Shown here one piece after another: positions 34,912 through 44,214 of a DNA stretch of 64,000 nt. This DNA is from Aldehydirespirator sp965200005 (lineage in GTDB: Bacteria > Actinomycetota > Acidimicrobiia > Acidimicrobiales > Aldehydirespiratoraceae), in the NCBI GenBank assembly GCA_965200005.1, contig OZ241331.1, forward strand, positions 2,604,001 to 2,668,000, given 5' to 3'. The translations under genes were made by a program, and so were the position numbers. Under the pieces are notes generated by a model. The model was not told the origin of the DNA. It worked only from the letters and a program-made list of their open reading frames with translations, and ran no database searches. Position 1 is the stretch's first letter. Every line of letters begins with the position of its first letter.

Positions 34912-37900
34912 CAGCCGCCAGAATCCCAGACCAGATTCGTCCCAAAGGTATAGCTCTTGTCCTTGAAGGCGAGCGTCAGATCGGACGTGCCGGAAGACAG
35001 ATGGGGAGTCGTTGCCAGATTTACTCGGTCGCTTTGTACGTTAAGGAACAGATAATCGATCGTGTAGGTCGTGCTGCCATAGGTGAAGGTGTCGGAAGAC
35101 AGCGAGCCAACTTCGATTCCTGCTTCATTGTAGTACCCGCGCCATGTCATCGAAGAGCCGATTTGACGTTCGCCCACCTCCATGGTGAGGTCGCCCAGCA
35201 GCGCCGGACGGACGATGGCGCACTGGGGGTCGGAGTAGCTTGGACTACCGCCGCCGCTCACCACACCCACCCGCACGCAATACTCGTTGCCGTTGGTCAG
35301 GCCGGTGAGGGTGTAGGGGATGGTGGCGTTCGCCACCTCGGTCCAGGTGCCGCTGCGCCCGGCGCGCCAGTCCAACTGATAGGAATCGGCGCCGACGACG
35401 CGCGACCAGGTCACCTCGAGCTGGCGATCACCGCGTGTGAGCACAAGACTACCCGGCCGGCCGTCGCCGCTTGGTGTGCCGGTCATGACATCCGCCCAGC
35501 GGGTTATCGTGCCGGACACCGCTCCGACCTGTACCTGGTATGCCGTGCCATTGGTTAGATCGGCGATCGTCTGCGGGCTGTCTGCGGTGTGCACGCCCGT
35601 CCAGTCGCCGCTTGTTCCCTCCCGATAACGGATGGTGTGCGACTCCGCACTCGGGCCCCTCGTCCACGAGACTTGCAGGCTCCCGTCGTCGCCTTCCACC
35701 GTCACGTTGCTCGGCGGACCGGCCGGGTCGGCGGTGAACGTGACCGTGACTGTCTGGCCGGTAGCGGGCAGGCTCAGGCCCTTGTCGGCGCCGACCCATT
35801 GTAACAATCTTCCTGGACCAAGATCCGTTCCCACACGGTAAGTCTTGTCCTTGAAGGTGACTGTCAGATCGGACGTGCTGGATGGCAGCCGGGGTGACGT
35901 CTCCAGAACTACATCATCGTTGTGTACCCGACGGTACAGAACTGTCACTTGATAATTCACACCGATATGGGTGAAGGACCTGGGGGCAAGCTTGCCGAAG
36001 GTACGCCGCCAGGAGCTCTCAAATCCGCGCCAAGTGACAGAGCGGCTCGTCAGTTCTCCCACCTCCATTTCCGCGGTGAGCAGGATTGAAACAACCGCTG
36101 CCGGCGTTCCGCTCACCGTGGCCGACCACTTGGTTTCCGAACCCACCACGCCGCCGACCTGCACGTCGTAATCAGTGCCGTTGTCGAGGCCGGTGATGAC
36201 GTAGCCGCTGTCCTTCTCCGTGACCGTGGTCCAATTCCCGACTGGGTCTTTCTGCCGGTGGCGCACCGAATGCGAGCTCACGCCCGACAGGTCGGTCCAG
36301 GTCACCTCTAGCGAGGTGTTGCGAGGCGATGCCGAGACGTATACCGGCGCGCCGTCGGAGGGAATGGACTTGATGGTGGCGTCTGCAGTAGGAGAGCCGG
36401 GCCCGATGAACTGGCTCCTCACCAGCACTTCGTATTCAGTGCCGTTGATCAGATCCTTTAGCGTGGATTCGTCCACGTGCAGTGCCTGGGTCACGATGAA
36501 GGAACCGAATCCGTTGCAGTTAGCGGTGCCGTCGTTATGGAAGTCCATGCTGGCGGCGCCAGGCCAGTCGGTTCGCCCGACTTCGCGCACGTAGACATAC
36601 TGAAAGTTGTGGTGTGGCGCGGGTGTCCAGTTTAAGGCAAGGCTCGCATCGCCCGGAGTTACCACCAGCTCGGTCACAGCGGCGACCGGTGGATAAGCAA
36701 TTGCGGCAACAGACCTGCTCCAGTAGGTCGAGCCGCCGTAAACTGCGCCCACCCGGATGTCGTATTGCTCGTGCTTCTTATCATCGGGAAGGGTCACTGA
36801 GAGCGTGTGCGGGCTGGTTGCGTCCTCAACCTTCGTCCATTCCGTGTCGCCCACAAGTCGGTATTGAACGGCATAGGAGTCCGGTGCCTCCGACACATCG
36901 GACCAGGCGATATCGATTCTCAGAATACCGCTCGTCAAATCAGGCGGATTGGGGTTGCGACTCAGATTACCCACCACCACATCTGACCAGGGACTCCAAC
37001 CGGTGCCGTTCTGCACCCGCACCCGGAACTGATACTCCACGCCAGCGATCAAGCCGTCGATGGTCGCGGCGAAGTTGCTTGAGGAGCCCTCCTTTCCCGA
37101 CCAGGTCGCCGACGAGACCGGCTTGTACTCAACCCGAAAATCTTCTGCGTTTTCGGCTTGTTGCCATCCCAGCTTGGCCGACGTTGGTGAGAGGATTTCC
37201 GTCAGACGCAGGTCGGTCGGCGCCGATGGCAGGGCCCCGTTGGGTGTCGCGCTGACCACATCCGCCCAGGTGGGGCTGCCGCCGTACACTGCGCCGACCT
37301 GCACCTCGTACTCGGAGCCGTTGGTGAGGTCGGTGACGGTGATGGGGCTGGTCTGACTCGTCAGATCGGTCCAAGGATTCGCTGGGGTCGCCTTCACCCG
37401 GTAGCGCACCGAGTGGGAGTCGGCACCCAGCGCATCAGTCCAGCCGACCTGCAAGAGCGCTTTACCGGCGGCCACCTTGACGTTGTCGGGCGCCGAGGTT
37501 CCTTCAGCCGGCGTGCCGTTCACCGCAACAGCCCAGCGCACCACAGCGCCGTAAACCGCGCCCACCTGCACGCCATACTCCTCGTCGTTCTCCAGACCGG
37601 TGATGGTGAGGGGGCCCGTGGCGTTTGCCATCGTTGTCCATGCACCGGTCGTTCCCTTTTGGTAGCGCACCCTGTGTGAATCCGCGTCCGGCCCCCCGTC
37701 CGTCCACGTCACCTCGATCGTCTCGTCGCCTGTCCGCAGCGCCACACCGCTGGGCGATGTGCCCACCGGCGAGGGATCGACCAGGCTCGAACTCGCGGGC
37801 GTGCCGCTTACCGTGGCGGACCACTTGGTCTCGGAACCCACCACGCCGCCGGCCTGCACCTCATACTCCGTGCCGTTGGCCAGGCCGGTGATGACATAGC

Positions 37901-38410
37901 CACTGTTCGTATTCTCCGCTGCCTCCCAGTCGCCAACCGGATCCTTCACGCGATGGCGCACCTTGTGAGAGTCCGCCGGCCCGGCCGTCCAGGTCACCAC
38001 CAGCGCGGCGTCACCGGGCGACACCGTCACATAGGTCGGCGCGCCGTCGGTGGGAATGCCAGAAAAGAGATCGGTGTAGCCTCGCTCACGCAAGCCGGAG
38101 TGGGTGGACTCGACATAAAACTCGTACTCGGTGCCGTTGGCCAGGCCGGTGAGCGTCGTGGTCGAACCACTGGTGGTGCGTGAAAGAATCGTGCCCGTTG
38201 AACCCCATGTGCGATACCACACTGTGCTTGAGACTGACCCCGGCGCTTTCATCCAGCTCACCTTCAGCTTCCCGTCTCCGGGCTCCACGACCACATCGGT
38301 CGCAGCGGCCGGGCCTCTGGTCGTCCTGACGCTGACCGCGTCCGCCCAGATGGTCTCGGTGCCGTACACCGCGCCCATCTGCACTTCGTACTCGATTCGC
38401 TGACCACCCG
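34887..38410 (-). pseudogene. FN3 giant protein, fragment 3
   Basis: About ten FN3 domains plus two copies of the second module (MEVGELTSRSVTWRGF and MEVGERQIGSSMTWRGYY). The module ends abruptly at LVWDSG, where a one-base loss near 34915 shifts the frame; the other frame resumes WRLVEGNDKGLSL. The open frame extends upstream to 38618, but that part lacks FN3 similarity. Confidence 0.7.
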
Positions 38411-40441
38411 ATAAATGGTGGACTGGCTGGTCTGATTCTTCCTCGTGATCCAGCGACCCGGGGGGGATTTCACGCGATGGCGCCGCGTATAGGAGTCCGC
38501 TCCTCCCACTGGGTTGTCCCAAGTGATCCGCAACTCCCGCGAAAGCAGCCCAGAACCCGCCGTTGCCTTGACATTGCGGGGAGCCCCGCTCGGTGTCGCG
38601 CTGACGATGCTCGCCCACTCGGTCTCCGTGCCGTACACGGCGCCAACTTGCACCTCGTATTCGGTTCCGTTGTTGAGGCTTTCGATCGTGACCGGGCTGC
38701 TTTGACTCGTCAGCAGCGTCCAGGAGCCCGTCGGGGTCTTCACGCGGCGGCGCACGCTGTGCGAATCCGCGTCCTCGGCGTTGGTCCAGGAGACCTGCAG
38801 GCGGTCCTTGCCCGGCAGCACCGCCACATCGTGCGGCGGTGGCGTCGCGGTGGGTGTGGCGGTGACCGTGGCCGCCCAGACGGTCACGCCGCCTTTCACC
38901 GCGCCGACTTGCACTTCGTATTCGGTGCCGTTTTTGAGGCTTTCGACGGTGACCGGGCTGCGTTGACTCGTGAGTTCGGTCCAGGAGGTGGTGTCCTTCT
39001 CGCGGTGACGAACGCTGTGCGAGTCCGCGCCGGTGGCGTTAGTCCAAGTGACCGTCAGCGAACCGTTGCCCGAAGCGACCGCGACATTGTCCGGCGCCGG
39101 TATCGGCGTGCCACTGACGGTGGCGTCGGTAGTGACAATGGGGTCCGAGCCCCGGTAGAACTGGGATCGCACCAGCACCTCGTACTCGGTTCCGTTGACC
39201 AGGTCCGACTTCGCCGAGTCGCCTTGGTGCAGCGCCTGGGTCATGGTTGCGCTGCTGGCGTCGTCGCAGTCACCGCCGCAGTCGTGTTCAGCCGCGTCGG
39301 GCCAGGTGGTCACCCCCGCTTGCCGGACATAGACCTCCTGACCCAGGATGCTGGATGCCTGCGTCCAGCTCAGCGCAAGCTGCTGGTTGCCTGGCGTCGC
39401 GGTGAGCCCGGTCGCGGCTTGCGCCGCCGGATAGATGTCCCGGTTCTCCACCACGGCGCTCCACTCGGTGGCGCCGTCATCGACCGAGCCAACCCGGAAG
39501 TCGTAGGCATGGAAGGACTCGTCCGCGGGCACAGTGAGCGCTTGGGTGTGTGGGCTGGTGACGTCCGCGACCGAGGTCCAGGTCGCGGGTTCCTCGGCGC
39601 GGTATTCGAGGGTGTAGGAATCGGCGTCGGGCACGGCATCCCAGGTGATGACGCTTTCGAGGATGCCGCTGGTGGCGACGACGTTGCCGGGCGACGGGGT
39701 CGCGCTGGGCGTGCCCTTGATGCTGGCGTCGGCTTTCGCGAGGGGCGAGCGTCCGCGATCAAACTCGGATCGGATCAGCACCTCGTACTCGGTGCCGTTG
39801 ACCATGTCTGCCCTAGCGGAGGCGCCCGTATGCAGCGCCTTGGTGACGGTGACGGAGGTAACGCCGTTGCAGGCGAAGTTGGTGGTGCAATGGTGAGTGG
39901 CGGCATCGCTCCAGCCGGTCACGCCGACTTGGCGCACAAAGACCCGCTGAAACACATAGCTCGGCGCGGGCGTCCAGGTCACGGTCAGGCTGGCGTTCTC
40001 CTGCGCCACCGTCAGATTGGTGACCCTCTCCGCCGCTGGATAGATCTCGACGTTCTCGACCACAGCGCTCCATGCGGTCTCCCCGCTGTACACCGCGCCG
40101 ACGCGCAAATCGTAGAAGTGGAATGGTTCGTCATCCGGCACGGTTAGCGCGACCGTGTACGGGCTGGTGACGTCCGCGACCGAGGTCCAGTTTGTGTCGA
40201 GCTCGCCGCGGTACTCGAGGGTGTAGGAGTCGGCGTTCGCCACGTCGTCCCAACTGACAACGCTCTGCAGGATGCCGCTGGTGGCCTCGACATTGGTGGG
40301 CTGACCGCTCGGCGTGGCGGTGACGATGCTCGCCCACTCCGTCTCCGTGCCGTGCACCGCGCCGACCTGCACGTCGTATTCGGTGCCGTCGCTGAGGCTG
40401 CCGATCGTGACCGGGCTGCTCTGCTCGGTGAGCGTGGCGGT
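38264..40441 (-). pseudogene. FN3 giant protein, fragment 2
   Basis: Continues fragment 1 in the same frame after the TAG; about seven FN3 domains, two of them of a variant with an inserted cysteine pair. The correct reading stops near 38410, where STIYR is followed by out-of-frame sequence while the other frame resumes LSGGQRIEYEVQ. The remaining codons to 38264 are frameshifted. Confidence 0.7.
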
Positions 40442-40735
40442 CTAGGTCGCCGCGTCCTTCATGCGATGACGCACGCTGTATGAACTGGCGCCCGTTGCTT
40501 CGGTCCAGGAGACCTGCAGGCGTTCCTTGCCCGGCAGCGCCTTGACGTTGCCGGGCGGCGGGTTCGACTGGGCCATGACGACGGTCGGCGCCGCTAGCAG
40601 CACAACCAGCGCAAGCAGCAATGCCGGGCGGAACCTCAGCGCCGCAATCCGCAGCGCCGCGCGGAATCTCAGATGATGGTCAGAACTACCAGGGGGGGGG
40701 GGGTGGGATTTGCTCGAACGGCATGGTCCAACCAC
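40442..40735 (-). pseudogene. FN3 giant protein, fragment 1: signal peptide and first domain
   Basis: 97 codons from a GTG start: a short leader coded partly by the C12 tract, a hydrophobic signal peptide (ALLLALVVLLAAPTVVMAQS) and the first half of an FN3 domain. It ends at a TAG where the repeat pattern predicts tryptophan (RHRMKDAAT followed by stop; TGG to TAG). Confidence 0.75.
40692..40703. repeat. G12 homopolymer (C12 on the coding strand) in the FN3 gene leader
   Basis: Twelve consecutive G on the plus strand, lying between possible start codons and the signal peptide of the FN3 protein. With 12 bases the GTG start is in frame. The ATG 13 nt further in is out of frame at 12 but would be in frame at 11 or 14. 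Such tracts change length by slippage, so expression could switch. Confidence 0.9.
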
Positions 40736-40766
40736 CTCGCTACAAGATTCATAGTCTTCCGATTTG

Positions 40767-40790
40767 TTTGCGCATTACCAGATGCGCCAA
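40767..40790. promoter_or_regulatory. Inverted repeat in the region upstream of the FN3 gene
   Basis: TTTGCGCAT (40767-40775) and ATGCGCCAA (40782-40790) pair at 8 of 9 positions around a 6-nt spacer, about 30 bp upstream of the FN3 start. It could be an operator. Nothing else is seen between 40736 and 40960. Confidence 0.35.
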
Positions 40791-40960
40791 TGAAGGTGGC
40801 GCTCCGCTAGTTGAAACTAGCAGAATCAAAGAGCTATGTGTTGGAGTGATGAAGAGAGATAGCTAACTTGTTGCCCGCCGATTCGTCGCTACAATGGCGG
40901 GCCGCGGAAGCCGTCGAGTTTCTGTGATTTATACCGAGTTTGAACTGTGTATGGTCTTTT

Positions 40961-41365
40961 TCAGTCTGTGCTGATGAATATTCCTGCGAGGATGATTGTG
41001 ACGATTAGAGCTAAGTGGAATGTGACGAGTGTCCGGGACTTGAAGGCGGCGACCCATCCGAGACTCTTGCCGGTCAGGTGGCTTGTGTTCATTGAGAAGT
41101 CGATTCTGTCTGTATCGAGCATGCGAACCTGGTCGTAGAGGGCGCGGAACAGTCGTTCTTGGCGAAGGAAGTATGCGTCTAAGCCCCAAAACACGACGAT
41201 TGGAGCGATTGCAATTAGGGCAAGAGTTCCTGACTCTTCTCCCGACACCAAGATGATGATCGCGGATACAAGCACGATGCTCCAACGCTTCAGGCGGAAC
41301 GAGTTCTCGGCCATGCGACTGACAACGCTTTGAATGAACTCGAGGTGTTTGAGCTTGGACTCCAT
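40961..41365 (-). CDS. Small two-pass membrane protein of unknown function
   Basis: 134 residues. An amphipathic N terminus (KLKHLEFIQSVVSRMAENSF) leads into two hydrophobic helices (WSIVLVSAIIILVS and TLALIAIAPIVVFWGLDAYF), then a soluble stretch and a third hydrophobic helix at the C terminus (FHLALIVTIILAGIFI). The ATG has an excellent GGAGGTG site upstream. Similar proteins occur in many bacteria as conserved hypotheticals. It stands alone between the FN3 gene and the VOC gene. Confidence 0.8.
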   Translation of the reverse strand: MESKLKHLEFIQSVVSRMAENSFRLKRWSIVLVSAIIILVSGEESGTLALIAIAPIVVFWGLDAYFLRQERLFRALYDQVRMLDTDRIDFSMNTSHLTGKSLGWVAAFKSRTLVTFHLALIVTIILAGIFISTD

Positions 41366-41429
41366 CCCGCACCTCCACTAGTGCTGAGCACCATGCCGAC
41401 CCGACCTTGTGCAGACAAGGTCTCACGGG

Positions 41430-41784
41430 TTACGGGCCTGAGACTACGACGGTATAGCCCTCGGGTCCGCTCAGCCAGATCTCACGCTGCTGCGACAGTG
41501 GGTTCTGAAGTGGGCCCTCAAGCACATGCGCGCCAGCCGACTGCACGCTGTTCACGCGCTCATCGAAGACGTCCGTTGAGAACCACAGCAGCACTCCGTT
41601 GCCTCGCGACTCATCAGCAGGGTCTCCTAAGTGAGGGTGTTCGTCGGCATCCCAGTGGTGCAGTTGCGCAACCACTTGTGAGCCATCAAGCAGGGCCTCG
41701 TAATGCCGTCCGCCATGACCCGATGACAGTCCGAGCACTTCCTGAAACCATTTGGACCGCCTCAACATCGGCTAGCGCGATCAT
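41430..41784 (-). pseudogene. VOC/glyoxalase-family gene with a one-base insertion near its start
   Basis: The main frame gives a single vicinal-oxygen-chelate domain of about 110 residues (SKWFQEVLGLSSGHGG ... EIWLSGPEGYTVVV). Its first ATG (41768) starts inside the first helix. The missing first strand (MIALADVEA) is read in another frame from the ATG at 41784. Removing one G from GCGGTCC would give GCG-TCC and fuse MIALADVEA directly to SKWFQEVLGL, the normal family N terminus. Either a real frameshift, or a sequencing error in an intact gene. Confidence 0.7.
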
Positions 41785-41922
41785 CGGCTGCGGTTGTATC
41801 ACATCGCGACTCTAATCCTGCGATTGAACCGGCCCTTCTTGGGTCGGGCATAGCATGCGGGCGCGGCGCTCAGATTGACTGGGCTGGCGCGGGAGCAGAC
41901 GTGCGAAGAGGGGGTGAGGGTG

Positions 41923-42954
41923 ATGGCGAGACGGCTTACTGAGTTCAGTCATGGTGCTGGTTGAGGCTGCAAACTCGCACCGAGCGAGCTTGCGCACGTG
42001 GTGCGCAACATTGCCCCTAATCCCCCACCCGAGTTACTTGTCGGTCATGCAACGGGTGACGACGCCGCGGTTTGGCGCATCGGCCCGGGTCGCGCGGTTG
42101 TGCTCACTACCGACTTCATTACTCCTGTTGTGGATGACGCTCGCACCTGGGGCCGCGTTGCTGCCGCAAACGCGGTGTCCGATGTTTATGCGATGGGTGC
42201 GAGGCCTCTGCTCGCACTCAATCTGGTCGCCTGGAACTCGGGCGAACTAGGCACTGATCTGCTGGCCGAGGTGCTAGCTGGTGGAGAGGACATCGCTCGT
42301 GACTGCGGCTTTGTAGTCGGTGGCGGCCACACCGTTGATGATCCCGAACCCAAGTACGGCATGGCTGTCCTCGGCGAGGTTGACCCCTCACGCATGCTGA
42401 CCAATGCCGGGTTGCAACCCGGCAACGTTTTGGTGCTCACCAAGCCCCTAGGCATTGGCGTCATCACAACTGCGATCAAACTCGGTGCGGCGCCTGCTGA
42501 TGTGACGCGTCGAGCGATCCGTGAGATGACTCGAACCAATGCGGAAGCCTCTCAAGCCGCTTTGCGTCATGGAGCTACCGCTGCCACCGACGTAACTGGG
42601 TTCGGTCTGCTCGGACACGGCCTACGGATGGCACAAGCTTCAGGGGTTGACCTCATCATTCATTCACAAAATGTGCCAGTTATCAATGGCGCCTTGCGGT
42701 TGGCAACTGAGGGCTGTGTGCCTGGCGGAACTCACCGCAACCGTGACTGGGTAAGCGAGCACGTTGATACTGGAGACACCGGCGAACTGACTGTCACAAT
42801 GCTTGCCGATGCGCAAACGTCTGGCGGTCTGTTGATCGGGATGATCAGTAGTGGTACAGCGATGGCGGTCGTCGCTCAACTGCGAGCCTCAGGTCACGAC
42901 GCTGCGATTGTCGGCGAGGTACGGCCCGGCAAGGGCCGGATTTTGCTCCGTTAG
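41923..42954 (+). CDS. selD: Selenide, water dikinase, selenocysteine-containing (UGA recoded)
   Basis: A 343-residue SelD when the TGA at 41962-41964 is read as selenocysteine (residue 14). The N terminus is then MARRLTEFSHGAG-Sec-GCKLAPSEL, the exact SelD active-site form G-(C/U)-G-C-K, with the catalytic Lys17. The frame runs on as VGHATGDDAAVW, GGGHTVDDPEPKYG and TDVTGFGLLGHG to the stop at 42954. It makes selenophosphate from selenide and ATP for Sec-tRNA and selenouridine synthesis. An ORF caller would start at the GTG at 41998 and lose the active site. A hairpin directly after the TGA fits a bacterial SECIS. selA, selB and selC must lie outside this window. Confidence 0.92.
41962..41993 (+). 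promoter_or_regulatory. UGA selenocysteine codon and SECIS-like hairpin in selD
   Basis: TGA at 41962-41964 is followed 4 nt later by GCAAACTCGC (41969-41978), loop ACCGA, and GCGAGCTTGC (41984-41993): a 10-bp stem with one mismatch. Position just 3' of the UGA and size match bacterial SECIS elements bound by SelB. Confidence 0.65.
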
Positions 42955-42982
42955 CCAAACGTCGAGGTGGGAGGCGGCTCCA

Positions 42983-43255
42983 GTGGACTTGTTTGAAGGT
43001 AGCCGCCTCATCACGTGGTATAGGGCCCGGCGCCGCACGGAGCGCTATTGGCGAAGACGTTGGTACTTCGCGACTTTCACTTTGGTAGCGAGCGTGTTCT
43101 GGCTTGTTGTCGCTGTGTTCCGTCAGGATTGGGAGTATCTGTGGTTCCAGGGCCCAATGATCCTCGGCAGCTACTGGTACATGGGCGGATGCGCTTGCGC
43201 ATGGAACGTTACGCCAACACTCCAGATGAAATTGCAACCGAGCAATCCGAGATGA
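42983..43255 (+). CDS. Small two-helix membrane protein, hypothetical
   Basis: 90 residues from a GTG with GGGAGG upstream, 28 bp after selD. A basic N terminus (ITWYRARRRTERYWRRRW) precedes two hydrophobic helices (YFATFTLVASVFWLVVAVF and PMILGSYWYMGGCACAW). No family recognised. It may be co-transcribed with selD. Confidence 0.5.
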   Translation: MDLFEGSRLITWYRARRRTERYWRRRWYFATFTLVASVFWLVVAVFRQDWEYLWFQGPMILGSYWYMGGCACAWNVTPTLQMKLQPSNPR

Positions 43256-43680
43256 GCTATAGGAACGATAGGAACAGGCTCAGACTGACTCAAGCTGATA
43301 GGACAGTTTCGAGTGAATCCGCCCTGCCACAATCCGCGACATCGGTCGGTCACTAAGGTCGTATCAAGTTGACACGTTCGGTTTCGCACTCCGCGTGCGA
43401 AGCAGTCAAGGAGGTGGTCGTTCACCATGCCGACTGATTGCATGAACGCATACACCGTTCCCGACCAATAGCCCGCCTCCGAGCAACTTATGAAGTGGCT
43501 AGGCACGGCGAGCATTGTTGATTGCCGCAGAGATCTTGCCTTTGTGACGGACGATCCCGCTATCGCCGAGGGCGGCGCGTCACCCAGCGATAGCTCTTCG
43601 CAAAGGTCCAGCAGAGACATTGGCAGGCCTGTCAAGACACTAAGGCTTGGTGAGTTTAGCATTGTCGGACTTGGTGCAGT
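43256..43680. other. Stretch without a confident gene
   Basis: 425 bp in which both strands have open frames, but none has a good start site or a recognisable protein. It may hold decayed coding sequence; no repeat or RNA was seen. Confidence 0.3.
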
Positions 43681-44007
43681 TTGCGACAAGGCCGACACTC
43701 AGAATCCTGCATCTCACTAGGTCTCGGTTCGGTTGCGCTCGCTGACTTCACTCTCCCAACAACCACACCAGACCCGTTAGAAGCGGTCGGTCATCGCAAC
43801 TATTTCAGCTTCAGAGTTGGAGAGTTTGCTCTATTGGACAGCGGCGACAGGCTAATGCTTCACTGCGATAGAGGTTGGACTACGTCAGGAATTCGTATCG
43901 GCGGATCCGAGACACTTTCGGCAGCAATCGATGTGTGTGAGGACTCACTGACTGCGAACGGCAGTACTCAGTTATTTCGCCCACTGAGCTCATCAAGGAT
44001 GCCTTGA
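43681..44007 (+). CDS. Putative hypothetical protein, possibly a frameshifted remnant
   Basis: 108 codons; the stretch FTLPTTTPDPLEAVGHRNYFSFRVGEFALLDSGDRLMLH (split here as FTLPTTTPD and FRVGEFALLDSG) looks protein-like, but no family is recognised and the N terminus is doubtful. It overlaps the next frame by 4 bp. Confidence 0.3.
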   Translation: MRQGRHSESCISLGLGSVALADFTLPTTTPDPLEAVGHRNYFSFRVGEFALLDSGDRLMLHCDRGWTTSGIRIGGSETLSAAIDVCEDSLTANGSTQLFRPLSSSRMP

Positions 44008-44198
44008 ATGTTCTTTGGCTAGATTCCTGGGATGCAGCAACCGGCGCGGATGATGAACTAATACATTGGCAATGGTTAGCGCAGCTTGCCGAAGTCCGAG
44101 GAATAGATGTGACTCCGCAGGAAGAGGAGCTGCGCGATTTACCTTATGAGGTACTGCTCACTGACGGTGTACTGTGTTGGATAGAGCAGCACAACTAA
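44004..44198 (+). CDS. Putative small acidic hypothetical protein
   Basis: 64 codons from a TTG, rich in Asp, Glu and Trp (LDSWDAATGADDELIHWQW). The frame is open further upstream (SPTELIKDALNVLW), so it may be the displaced C terminus of the preceding frame. Function unknown. Confidence 0.35.
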   Translation: MNVLWLDSWDAATGADDELIHWQWLAQLAEVRGIDVTPQEEELRDLPYEVLLTDGVLCWIEQHN

Positions 44199-44214
44199 GT
44201 GTTCCAACGAGGCG

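Larger units (their letters stand above)
31171..40735 (-). pseudogene. Giant secreted fibronectin type III repeat protein, broken at three points
   Basis: One ancestral gene of about 9.5 kb, encoding roughly 3,190 residues: a signal peptide, about 25 or more fibronectin type III domains (repeated GTEYEVQVGAVYG and SHSVRHRVK strands), four copies of a second module, and a final beta-rich domain. It is interrupted by a TAG at 40444-40442, a frameshift near 38410 and another near 34910. Repeat periodicity continues across each break, so these are lesions, not gene ends. Base composition is visibly more GC-rich than its neighbours, suggesting separate origin. It was likely a surface adhesin or matrix protein. 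Either decayed, or the breaks are sequencing errors. Confidence 0.82.

Noticed and set aside
38477..40147. 556-codon open frame on the plus strand opposite the FN3 gene
   Set aside because: It mirrors the repeat structure of the minus-strand FN3 coding sequence and shows no independent protein family; a shadow of biased codon use in GC-rich repeats. The same applies to the other long plus-strand frames in 31.2-38.4 kb.
31171..40735. Many short, similar segments suggesting a repeat array or CRISPR
   Set aside because: Spacing is about 270-330 bp, copies are imperfect and conserved at the protein level as FN3 strands; no short identical repeats with unique spacers.
41030..41050. CTTCAAG on the minus strand as a hint of tRNA-Sec near selD
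   Set aside because: It lies inside the membrane protein gene and no long acceptor or D stems surround it.
41998..42954. selD starting at the GTG at 41998
   Set aside because: This start drops the catalytic Sec/Cys and Lys; the upstream frame through the TGA encodes the conserved N terminus.
43171..43698. 175-codon minus-strand frame
   Set aside because: No protein-like pattern or start signal, and it overlaps the better supported small membrane protein gene.
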